Shown: in pieces, positions 47,645 to 57,800 of the stretch | Layout: every line of letters starts with the position of its first letter | Position numbering within the stretch: the stretch's first letter is position 1 | NCBI RefSeq assembly: GCF_003576645.1 | Contig: NC_044919.1 | Location: 12,435,336-12,499,335, forward strand | Origin: Ipomoea triloba | Lineage: Eukaryota > Streptophyta > Magnoliopsida > Solanales > Convolvulaceae | Direction: 5' to 3' | Length of the DNA: 64,000 nt | Notes under the pieces: model-generated | Told to the model about the DNA's origin: nothing | The model's database searches: none | The model's input: only the letters and a program-made list of their open reading frames with translations | Translations under genes and position numbers: made by a program

Positions 47645-48717
47645 ATACCTTGATAATGATGTAGGAGGTGAAACTCTGCAGACCAATTTTTATTTTTTTT
47701 TTGTGAGTGGTTTTTGCAATGAAGGTTTTTGTATAATTCTAAATTATTGCACCTGCTCGCCGGGTATTGTAACTAAATCATAAAAAGCTCGTCCGAGAGG
47801 GAGCAACCTTGAAATTAAGAGCAACCACCGCCATAGCTTTCGACGTTCTCAAGGATTACCCAGGCCTCGTAGAATTGCCATCTTCCTTTGTTTCTGACCA
47901 AAGCATAGCTTCGTCGAACCATTGCCTCACGTCGGAGCTTCGCCACTGCTCTAGCTGCCACCCTTGCCCTCGTTGCTCTGCTCTGCCGGAAGGAACAAAG
48001 GTCGCTGGCTGCTTCTCGCCTGTCGTGCTTCGATAGTCCGCTGGAGGAGAAGACGGAGGTCCATGCTGCTGCTTGCCGCCGTGGACAGGAGGGAGACGAG
48101 AAGGAGAGAGGGACGAAGAAGAGACGGAGAACAAGCTTGAAATTGCTCTGTACCGGTTGCGGCAAGATCACACAGCTCGTCTTTCACTTTATAGCAAGCT
48201 TGAAATTGCTCTCCGTCTCCCCGGTCAACGACGATAACTCGATAAGCTTGGTCCTGATTTTTACCACCGGCGGCGACGACGAACTCCTTGTCGCCGTTGT
48301 AGAAGCAGCGGCGGCGGCGAACTCCTTGTCATCATTATTGTTGTAATCCTCAGGCCAGTGACATAGGCAACATGGTTATAGTTCTTGGGAAGCTTCATTT
48401 TTTTTAATCTTTTTTCGGCTGTTGCTGCAAGAAAGGAGAAGAAGAACGTTTTTTTTCTTTTACCGGCCGTCGCTGCAACTAAGGAGAAGAAGAACGTAAC
48501 GACGAAGAATGAGAGCTTGAAATGACCCATTTACCCTCACATATAAGTAATTAAAAATGGGTTATGTTTTTCCGGCCAAATTTGACCGGTGATTTGGCCG
48601 GAAGGACCAAATCTGTTAAAAAAAACATAGTTAGGTAACTAATTTGTTAGTTTTTAAAGTCAAGTGTTGCAATTAACAGGAATCCTATAGTCATAGGACC
48701 AAAAGTGCAATTTACTC
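47645..48717. other. GC-rich block ending in a MULE-like terminus
   Basis: About 47760-48500 is GC-rich and repetitive (AAGCTTGAAATTGCTCT twice, near 48133 and 48198; GGAGAAGAAGAACGT twice, near 48435 and 48482). The right end reads GGACCAAAAGTGCAATTTAC-TC, whose reverse complement (GAGTAAATTGCA...TGGTCCT) resembles the neighbouring MULE terminus. No matching left end was found, so it may be a truncated second MULE-type element. No protein family recognised. Confidence 0.45.
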
Positions 48718-48726
48718 TATATATAT

Positions 48727-49877
48727 AGTCATGATCAGGTGCGGTCGTGCTCTCCCGTGCGGTTCACACCACTCAATGTTACGAAATACACCACTCAATG
48801 TTAAGAAACACACCACACAAATCTGCACTGTGGTGTGTTTCTTAACATTGTGGTGTGTTTCATTGTGGTGTGTTTCTTAACATTGAGTGGTGTATTTCGT
48901 AACATTGAGTGGTGTGTGACTGCACGGCCGCACGGGAGAGCACGACCGCACCTGATCATGACTCTATATATATATATATAGAGTCATGATCAGGTGCGGT
49001 CGTGCTCTCCCGTGCGGCCGTGCGGGCACACACCACTCAATGTTACGAAATACGCCACTCAATGTTAAGAAACACACCACAGTGCAGATTTGTGGGGTGT
49101 TTTTCTTAACATTGAGTGGCGTATTTCGTAACATTGAGTGGTGTGTGCCCGCACGGCCGCACGGGAGAGCACGACCGCACCTGATCATGACTCTATATAT
49201 ATATATATAGAGTCATGATCAGGTGCGGTCGTGCTCTCCCGTGCGGCCGTGCGGGCACACACCACTCAATGTTACGAAATACGCCACTCAATGTTAAGAA
49301 ACACACCACAGTGCAGATTTGTGGGGTGTTTTTCTTAACATTGAGTGGCGTATTTCGTAACATTGAGTGGTGTGTGCCCGCACGGCCGCACGGGAGAGCA
49401 CGACCGCACCTGATCATGACTCTATATATATATATATAGAGTCATGATCAGGTGCGGTCGTGCTCTCCCGTGCGGCCGTGCGGGCACACACCACTCAATG
49501 TTACGAAATACGCCACTCAATGTTAAGAAACACACCACAGTGCAGATTTGTGGGGTGTTTTTCTTAACATTGAGTGGCGTATTTCGTAACATTGAGTGGT
49601 GTGTGCCCGCACGGCCGCACGGGAGAGCACGACCGCACCTGATCATGACTCTATATATATATATATAGAGTCATGATCAGGTGCGGTCGTGCTCTCCCGT
49701 GCGGCCGTGCGGGCACACACCACTCAATGTTACGAAATACGCCACTCAATGTTAAGAAACACACCACAGTGCAGATTTGTGGGGTGTTTTTCTTAACATT
49801 GAGTGGCGTATTTCGTAACATTGAGTGGTGTGTGCCCGCACGGCCGCACGGGAGAGCACGACCGCACCTGATCATGA

Positions 49878-49880
<3 letters not shown>
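48727..49880. repeat. Tandem array of palindromic MITE-like units (229-bp period)
   Basis: Units 48981-49193, 49210-49422, 49439-49651 and 49668-49880 are 213 bp each, appear identical, and are separated by 16-bp TA spacers. Unit 48727-48964 (238 bp) is a diverged relative. Each unit is a near-perfect palindrome running from GAGTCATGATCAGGTGCGGT to its complement, with CCACTCAATGTTA motifs inside. TA on each side suggests a TA-target element that later amplified in tandem. The matching 74-codon frames on both strands are a by-product of the palindrome. Confidence 0.85.
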
Positions 49881-49911
<31 letters not shown>

Positions 49912-51620
49912 TGATAAAAACCCAGTAGAAGAGGCACCAATTTTCTTTGGATAAAAAAGATGCGCCATTATGGTTGATAAGTGCTTATTTGTCTATATTT
50001 TCCTCCATTTTACTAAGTCATTTTGTTTATAGATCATTCCAAATTTTATGAAAATTAGTGTTTATTTGTGTTATTTTGCAAGGAGTATGAGTTGGAAAAC
50101 ATTGGAAGCAAAGATGAGTATTTTCATGCATTTTGGTGGGCATTGGAGTCAAACAGAGGCCAAATATGAAGCTATGAAGATGGATGCAACACTTATAATG
50201 GAGCTCAAGAGTGATGTTTTCAATGGTCTTGGTCATTTAGGCAAACCAAAACAAAACAAGAGCAAAAGATCAAGACATTGCAATTTCGCTCATTTCGACA
50301 ACTATTTTGGTATTTGGACGATATCTCGGCCTAGAAATATCCAAATTAAGTGATTCTTGTGCCATTGGAAATAAGACTCAAAGGTATAAAACTCTTATGC
50401 AGACATTAAAGCGTAAAAAGGAAGCCAAATGGGTAAAAAAAAATCGTCATTGAAGTTGAAGTTCCAAACTTACATATTTCGTCCAAATCTGACACTATTC
50501 GGTATTTTGACTATATCTCAGCCTAAGAATATTCAAATGAGGTGATTTTTGCGCCACTGGAAAGAAAACTCGAAGGGCTACAACTTTCATGAAGATCATA
50601 AATCTAAAATATGACGTTTTGAAGGTCAAAAGATACGGCCAAGTGCATGGCGATGTCACTGGCCGTGTCTTTTTGGACGATTTATAGTGCATTTTGCCAT
50701 TTTCAGCAGTCTACGACACGCCCGTGTCACTCCTACTCTGTTTATATTTAAGCTCATTCTGAGCATTTTTAACTCGGCTTTCGACGATGTTCGAACCCTA
50801 GTAATTTCTTTTCACTTCCTTTCATATTTTTATGTTAGATTAGACTTAGATTTAGGTTTCTAAACATATTTGAAGCTTGTAATCAAGGATTCAATACTTG
50901 GATTCCAAGATTTACCATCAATTTGACTAGAGAAGTTTTCTTTCCCTTATCTATTTTCTTTTGCAAGATTTATGTTTATAATTTGTGCCTTTGTGTTCCT
51001 TATGCTAAATTTAGTTTATGGGCTTGAGTTAGGGTTGCATTATCAATCTTGATGCTAAATTTGTGATTATTGTAAAAAGGGGAAGAACTCTAACCTAGGG
51101 CTCATTGTGTTTGTGAAGGTTTTGTCTTTTTATTTTGCTTATGATTGATGTACACATTCATTGGCATGTATTTAGAGGATTCATTGCTTCAATGAGAGTT
51201 GGTGATGAATTCAAGCCACCCCTTGCATAAATCCAATTTGCTTTTATGAAAATAGGTGAAATTCGGGGTTTAAGATGCTAATTGTGCTTGAAGAACTTGG
51301 AGTTGATTCACCATGAAAATAAGACAATTTCTTGTTCTAATCCTTGTATATTTGCTCACATGAGTGACTTATATACTAGGATTTCTACGTGCACTCCCAC
51401 TTGATTCTTGGTTATTTGTTCTCCCTAACCCGGTAGGTTGTTAAAGCATCTAGATGATAATGCATCCTAACTTGAGTCATATTTCTTTATTTTGTGTTTA
51501 TCTTTGTGTATATGTGTTAGTCTTACTATTTTCTTAAAATTGTTGTTTGCTTAGCTTCTTGTTGATTTTCTTATACTAGTGCTTAGTTCTGATTGCATAT
51601 TGCGTGTCATAAATTCCAAT
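49881..51620 (+). mobile_element. Gypsy LTR-like non-coding block
   Basis: After a TA run (49881-49908), the stretch has features seen in LTRs and leader regions of plant Gypsy elements: the repeated TATTTGGACGATATCTCGGC / TATTTTGACTATATCTCAGC motif (about 50310, 50500), CACTGGCCGTGTC and CGACACGCCCGTGTCAC (about 50655, 50713), then a T-rich transcript-like region. No protein domain was found and the ends are not defined. Confidence 0.4.
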
Positions 51621-51627
51621 CCCATGA

Positions 51628-51956
51628 GGCTGTCCTTAACCCTGCCAATCTCCCCCTTTCTAATCTATGTGGCAAGAGAGAGTTTTTATTTATTTATTAT
51701 TATTTAATGCCATGTGTGTTGCAATAGGAGAGAGAAATTGCTAAATTAGCAAGAGGAGAGAGAATAAAATAGTGGGAGAAAAAAGCATGGTAAATTTGAT
51801 TTGTTTACTTTTTTTTTATTTCTTATTATATTATTTAGTTATTATATTTATAATATAATATATGCAAATTTCAAATAGTGAAGAATTTACAAATTTGATG
51901 ACGTGGAAGTGGACCCATTTTAGAAAGTGAGAGAAATTTCTGGGTTAAGGATAGCC
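51628..51956. mobile_element. MITE with GGCTGTCCTTAACCC termini
   Basis: The left end GGCTGTCCTTAACCC and right end GGGTTAAGGATAGCC are inverted with one mismatch. TGA lies on both sides (51625-51627, 51957-51959), a likely 3-bp target duplication pointing to a PIF/Harbinger-type origin. 329 bp, non-coding. Confidence 0.7.
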
Positions 51957-51959
51957 TGA

Positions 51960-52383
51960 GTATGATATTTCACACCCGTACACGTACTATCATTCATTTT
52001 TGCTACAATCAACAGTTTTAGCATTTACTTTCCAAATTTACTAAATAATTACTAAAGAAATAATACACAATAATAAGGAATATTTGACTATAGTTAATAT
52101 TTTAAATAATTAGTTTTTGCTAATGCACATAAATAAGAAAATACTAAACTTGTTCAATAATTTGATTAATTTAAAATTGGATTACCGTGTAGGTGAAATT
52201 GTTATCTAATCAACCAAACAAATATTTTGATTGTTTAAGTTAATTGGTCGAATTAATCAATATTTTATTATGTATAATATTTATTATATTATATATTTGA
52301 TATAAGCATCTTCTACAAAAATTATGCGAAGAGGATGACTCTTAATATACAAATAATAAACTAACGTGGTTATGAAATAATGT
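51960..52383. other. Intergenic, AT-rich
   Basis: No recognisable feature. Confidence 0.5.
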
Positions 52384-53004
52384 TATTTTATTTAAGGTCG
52401 ATTGGTGGGATGTTTACCATAAAACTAGATTCAAAGTTGACAAATTTGAGTTTCCTATAGTCAATATTACACGGAAGTTGCAATATGATGAACCATATGT
52501 TTTAGCTTCTCACCTCATGATTTTTATGATCTCCCTGATGATGATGTAGAAGATAAACCAGCAAGTTATTGTCAATACAATACCTCATGATTTTTATGAT
52601 CTCCATGATGATGATGTAGAAGATGAACCACGTCAGGAAAATGAAAATCAAAGTTTTAATTATGAGGATAATAATGATGTTATTTTTTTTAGGTCTTTCT
52701 CTCCGTCCGTTTAACGGTCCGGGGTCCACCCACGTTCGCTCAGGGGGTGTGGGAATTGAACCCATGTTCTCCCGAAATTCTTTCCCACGAAGAGAGCTCA
52801 CTTGCCACTTGAGCTACCCCATTGGGTTATAATAATGATATTGTTATGGTATTGCATACGCCTGATTCAGATGCTGCAACGGTTGAAGTAAGCTCATCAA
52901 ATGTTAATGAAATTGATAGTGATGGAGAGGCTTTTATTATTAATGTTGATGATGAGATTCCAACAACTAAAGATGATGAATGTGGTGGTGATGATGATGA
53001 TTGA
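52384..53004 (+). pseudogene. CACTA transposon fragment (DUF4216-type C-terminus), split by a SINE
   Basis: The frame reads FKVDWWDVYHKTRFKVDKFE, then VNITRKLQYDEPYVLAS, the DUF4216 pattern found in plant CACTA/En-Spm proteins. A frameshift follows and a 70-bp unit is duplicated (CCTCATGATTTTTATGATCT at 52513 and 52583). An acidic region then runs to NYEDNND, where a SINE interrupts it. After the SINE the frame resumes as an acidic tail ending in DDDD-stop at 53004. The rest of the transposon is not visible. Confidence 0.6.
52679..52828 (-). mobile_element. tRNA-derived SINE with 11-bp target duplication
   Basis: On the minus strand it starts AACCCAATGGGGTAGCTCAA, whose TAGCTCAAGTGGC is an A box. 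GGGTTCAATTCCC (about 52750) is the B box, and an A-rich tail reads CCTAAAAAAAATAAC. ATAATAATGAT is duplicated exactly at 52668-52678 and 52829-52839. It inserted into the CACTA-derived frame, and removing it restores that frame. Confidence 0.85.
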
Positions 53005-53398
53005 GTATTATATGAATTTTTATTTATAACTTTTGGTCATATTATATTAAAGATTAAAGATTCATTATATTGTTTATGTTGTTAATTTCGCTCCCACTCA
53101 AGTCAAATTTTGATGCGTCTTTATTTAGATGATTCAAATTCGTAAGAAATGATTCGTTAATAATGATTGATATTTTGTTTGTAGTAAATCATTAACCAAT
53201 CATATACTCCATAGAAATGATTATGTAATTAGTATGTATTATGAATTATATAAAATGCAATTTTAAATATTTAGTTCAACAAGCTGCCGGTGACGACAAA
53301 AGAAACAACACATATATTGTGGAAGGGCGCCGGGGAAGTAACAAGAACTAAAAGAGGAAGTTTAGTAGTTTACACTACATACCCATTAGAGCATCTCA
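53005..53398. other. Intergenic
   Basis: No recognisable feature; a short frame around 53290-53470 lies partly in the next MITE. Confidence 0.5.
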
Positions 53399-53698
53399 AT
53401 ACGGAGATTTTAAAAGGTTTTTTTGTAGGTGGTAATGCACATGTGGATGAGAGAAAATATATTGGATTCTTGTAGGAGGTAATGGATTTTGTCAAATTTA
53501 GTGGGCCCCACCACAAAAAAAAAAACTGTCTCCTAGTGCTTGTGAGGTTGGGCGCGTTAAATAACCTTTTTATTTTTATTTTTTTAGTTGTTAGACTTGT
53601 TTTGTTTTTTCCTTTTCTTTTTCTTACATTTCTCCTCTCTCATCTCTCCTACTTCACAACCTAAAACCCACAAAAAACCTCAACAAATGAGGATGCTC
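53399..53698. mobile_element. Tourist-like MITE, copy A
   Basis: Starts GAGCATCTCAAT and ends AATGAGGATGCTC, inverted termini of the same family as 20756-21065. The left flank is TTA; the right flank is changed by the adjoining element. The inside carries a GTTGGGCGCGTTAAATAA core and a pyrimidine-rich right half, as in the other copies. Confidence 0.65.
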
Positions 53699-53700
53699 TA

Positions 53701-54383
53701 GAGCATCCACAACAATGGGTTTTTCTTAGAGCATCACCATCATTGAAGCATGAAGAAATTATGTACATTTAGCACATGGAGAGAGAGAAAGTATGAGAGA
53801 GAGAGTGAAATGGGTTCATCTGCAAGTGAAAAATTATTCAACAGTATTTTCTGACAAAATTAACTAAGGAGAGGGGCTGCTATGCGTGTACTGCGCACAA
53901 CTGGCCCGTACTGCGTACAACATCTTTTTATTTTTAAAAATTTGATTTGTTTTAATTATTTTTTTCATCCCCTCTCATTTCTCTTTCATAATCATACTTA
54001 CAAAATCCCTCAAAAACCACGAAAAAACTTCATTGATAAGGATGCTCTTAGTTTTATTGTGGATCCCACTATGAGGTGGATGATAGAAAGAGGTGAGAGA
54101 ATGTAAAATGATCTCTTGCAAGGTCTTGATTTTTTGTGGGCCCCAAGGAGAGAGGAAAAAATGGAGAGCATTAGCTGTTGTGTGGGTTTCCCGCACAGCA
54201 AACGCCTAGCTGGGCGCGTGCACGTGCCCAATGGTGCGTTATAATAGCTTTTAATTTTTTGTTGGCGTCAAATTTCGTAGCTTTTTATTTTTTCATCATA
54301 TTTTCTCTTCTTCTATTTCCTTTATCTCTCTCCTACTTGAATCATACAAAATCGTGAAAGAACTAAATTAATGTGGATGCTCT
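53701..54383. mobile_element. Tourist-like MITE, copy B (split by copy C)
   Basis: Starts GAGCATCCACAACAATGGG and its other end (TTAATGTGGATGCTC, near 54369-54381) lies beyond copy C. Without copy C it would be about 360 bp. It holds a GGGCGCGTGCACGTGCCCAA core. It abuts copy A directly. Confidence 0.6.
53729..54047. mobile_element. Tourist-like MITE, copy C nested in copy B
   Basis: Starts GAGCATCACCATCATTG and ends CATTGATAAGGATGCTC, flanked by TTA on both sides (53726-53728, 54048-54050), the PIF/Harbinger-type target. 319 bp, non-coding. Confidence 0.7.
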
Positions 54384-54645
54384 TAAAATCGACGATCAGA
54401 GTACAAAAAAATTGGGGTCTAATTTGAAATGTTGGAAAAGTAAGGGTGTTATTGTAAATTAAACAAACATAAGGCAATGCGGATGCAATTTGTCCATACA
54501 ATAAGTTAATTGAAATCCTAATTTTAGTATAAGATGGAGATAAAATCTTTTGCGTACGAAAAAGAGAGAAATTAAAGAAAAATAAAATAAAAAAGCCTCC
54601 ATGAATAAAAGCTGGTTGCTCAGATCAAATTCCTCTCTCTCTCGC

Positions 54646-54654
54646 GGCGGGAAA
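54646..54654 (-). promoter_or_regulatory. E2F-like site upstream of the ATX gene
   Basis: GGCGGGAAA (reverse TTTCCCGCC) matches the E2F/DP consensus and lies about 155 bases before the start codon. It suggests cell-cycle-linked transcription but is inferred from motif and position only. Confidence 0.45.
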
Positions 54655-54705
54655 CAGATTGTTTCCCCTAAAACCTCCCTCCAAAATCAAACCCCATTTC
54701 CTTCC

Positions 54706-54713
54706 AAACCCTA
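54706..54713 (+). promoter_or_regulatory. Telo-box (AAACCCTA) upstream of the ATX gene
   Basis: AAACCCTA lies about 95 bases before the ATG, probably in the promoter or 5' leader. Telo-boxes often occur with E2F-type sites in plant growth genes. Confidence 0.45.
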
Positions 54714-54806
54714 GAAAATTCCCAGTTAATTTTTTTTTTTTCCGAATTCCCAATTTTCCTGGAGATCACATTCGATTGTTTTCTCTTTCATGGTTTCTTG
54801 ATTCCA

Positions 54807-57800
54807 ATGGCATTACCGTCCAGTGATTTAACTCGAACTGTGTGGGCAGACGAAGAGGCGAGGCCCTCGTCGCCGTGGCGGGTGCGGCAGCGGCAGCTGC
54901 TGGAAGCGGAGGAGGAGTCTGTGGACGTGGAGAGAGGGACGCCTTTGAAGTACGTCTCACTATGCGACGTCTACTCGGCAACCTCCCCTTGCGTCAGGGC
55001 CAGCGGATCGAAGAAAGTCAAGGCCTCTCGCAAAATCACAACTTTTGACATTCCGAACTGTGCAGCTAAGCAATTCGTTCCGGCGGCACCTACCAATTCT
55101 AGTACAATGTCGAAGCCCCCTATTACGCAGTTCTACACGCGCCGCTGCAAGAGGAAGCAGCCCGAACCCTCCTTTTTCAACTCTCTTACTTCGCCCCTGC
55201 AGCCAATTGTTGCAAAACTGGACAATGTGGAGGTAAAGACTGAAGTAGAAGAGGGGACAGAAGATGAGATTGTTGCAAAGGATGAGAATTATGATTCAAA
55301 GAAAAGGAGAAAAGTGGGAAGCAGTTTGGAGCTGTTGAAATTGGGGGTGGATGTGAATTCAATTAGCAGTGGCCTTAATGGGTTAAGGGAAACCCGGAAT
55401 AAAACTACCATTTGCAGTAATAATACTGTTACCAGTGATAACAATAAGACTAATTGTAAGACTAATTCTAGTTTAAAGGCAAATAATGTTAGGAAGCAAA
55501 AAGAGGATGGTGCTTTGGAGATCAATTTTCAATCTGGGCAAATTCGTTGCAAAAAATGGGTTTGGTATGAGCACCCCTTCCTTGTATGTATCATTTTATT
55601 ATTTTGTGGGTGGACACTTTTTGAACTTTTAATGGATTTCAGGCTAAGATTCGAAGGAGTTGATCCAAAGAAATTTGTAGGACTACAATGCAAGGTATGG
55701 ACCTTATAAAATCTTGGCTAGGTTGAAGCTCATGCCTGATTATATGATAGATTGTGAAGAGTTATTGGCCTGTGCATGTGAACAGGTTTACTGGCCCTTG
55801 GATGCTGATTGGTACAAGGGTCGCATTCTTGGATACAATTTTGATACTGGACGGCATCATGTAATTGCTTTTACAGCTGTTATCCATACACTTTTTATTC
55901 TTAAATCCGTTACGTAGATTAGTATTTGCTGCTGTTAAACCATGAATTATTAATTAGTTTAGTTCTATGCAGGTTAAGTATACTGATGGGGATGAAGAAC
56001 ATTTGATTTTGTCAAACGAAAGGGTCAAATTTTTTGTTTCAGCCGAGGAGATTAAACATTTGAAGTTGAGTCGTACTGATGGAAGCGCTGAAACAGATGG
56101 AATTGATGTTAATGAGATGGTCGTCTTAGCTGCTAGTTTAGATGATTGTGAGCAGCTTGAGCCTGGGGATATCATATGGGCTAAACTTACTGGTATTGGT
56201 TTCATGATTTTATCTTTATGAATGGGCCCACTTAAATGTGCCTAAATTAGTAAATATCTATTACGGATAAAATTTAACTTTGCATTTCATATATGCGATC
56301 ATATGGCTAGCACCCACGTTGGCCTGAATAAGGAATACATTTAGCAAGTAGATATGGAATAAGCAATGAGAAAGCCACATCAATACAAGATAAAGTGTGA
56401 ACTTTACCTAGTAGAAAACTGATTGTCTTTTTGTCATCTATGATAATCCTCTCTTCGTTTCATATGGCCATAGTGAATTTCTTGTTAGGTAGTTACTCAA
56501 TAAACATCTTAAGAAAAGCTCTAATGTTAGAACAATAACATATATATGGCATGGCAAATTATTATGAAATAATCTAAAGCTAAAGATGAAATTTTAGATA
56601 TGGGGGAACAGGTCTCACGATATATTTAGCAGCTTTGTGATCAAATTAGATGCATGTTAGGCATGAAGCCTATCCACTATGTAGTGAGTTGTAGGTACAC
56701 GTGATGGGTTTTTGGTTGCTTTCTTTTTGATGAGTGAGTAAAAAGCTTTTTGGTTCTTTACATGGTTGCAGTAGGCGCTAGGCGACTAGCGCCTAGCACC
56801 TAGGCGGTAACTCGCCCAACTCGGCAAAGTTAGCCGAGTTAACTTGGGTGAGTCGGGGCCTTGTTAATGTTTTTTATTATATTTATATATATTTAAATTT
56901 ATTTATTTATATAAATAAGAGAAGTAAGATATATATATATATATATGTATGTATGTATGTATATATATATAATATGACATCCACCCACATGCACTATTTT
57001 TTCATTTTTATAGGTCGCTGCCTAGGCACTGTCTAAGCGCCGCCTAGGAAGCAATTCGCCTCGGCGTAGGGGCGCCTAGCGCCTAGGCGGCCGATTTTTG
57101 CAACGGTGGTTCTTTACCATTTTCCTGATTTTTGCAAGACTGGGACTTTAGACTCAGGTGTGGTTCTTGTATATTTTGCAAGACTGGGACTTTAACCACA
57201 TTTTCCTGATATGTCGCCGCCTAGGCACTGTCTAAGCGCCGCCTAGGGAGCAATTCGCCTTGGCGTAGGGGCGCCTAGCGCCTAGGCGGCCTATTTTTGC
57301 AACAGTGGTTCTTTACCGTTTTCCTGATTTTTGCAAGACTGGGACTTTAGGCTCAGGTGTGGTTCTTGTATATTTTGCAAGACTGGGACTTTAACCACAG
57401 TTGCAAGACTGGGACTTTAGGCTCAGTTGTGGTTCTTGTATATTTTGCAAGACTGGGACTTTAGGCTCAGGTGTGGTTCTTGTATATTTGTACCATTTTC
57501 CTGATTTTTGATAATACAGTTTATATAAGGATATGAGTTTTGAGAGAACGTCCTTAATTATTTAACCACATTTGCATATAGAGGCTAGTATTGAATTCCT
57601 TGAATTCAGTCAGGCAATCAAGGAAAGTACTGGTTTTTGGAAAGTATATAAATGCATGAATCAACGTTTTGCAAACCTGTTTCTTTCAATGGTAGTCATG
57701 TGATCAAGTTTTGAGGTCACTTGCACAGAAATATTATACTAAAGAAACATGTGTACTATTGAGATGTCATGCCTATCACTTGTTTATGCAGGTCATGCTA

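Noticed and set aside
47809..48346. Several overlapping frames of 70-118 codons as a host gene
   Set aside because: High GC gives long open frames by chance on both strands. No domain, splice pattern or consistent frame was seen.
48727..49880. CRISPR-like array
   Set aside because: Repeats are 213 bp with TA-only spacers in a plant genome, so this is a tandem transposon-like array.
48964..49954. 74-codon frames repeated on both strands as small protein genes
   Set aside because: They arise because each unit is a palindrome, so the same peptide reads on both strands. There is no codon or family support.
52750..52828. tRNA gene
   Set aside because: A and B boxes are present, but there is no cloverleaf. 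The A-rich tail and 11-bp duplication mark a SINE.
54798..54809. Upstream non-ATG start for ATX
   Set aside because: The codon at 54798 is TTG; the first in-frame ATG is 54807. The ATG at 54790 meets a stop after three codons.
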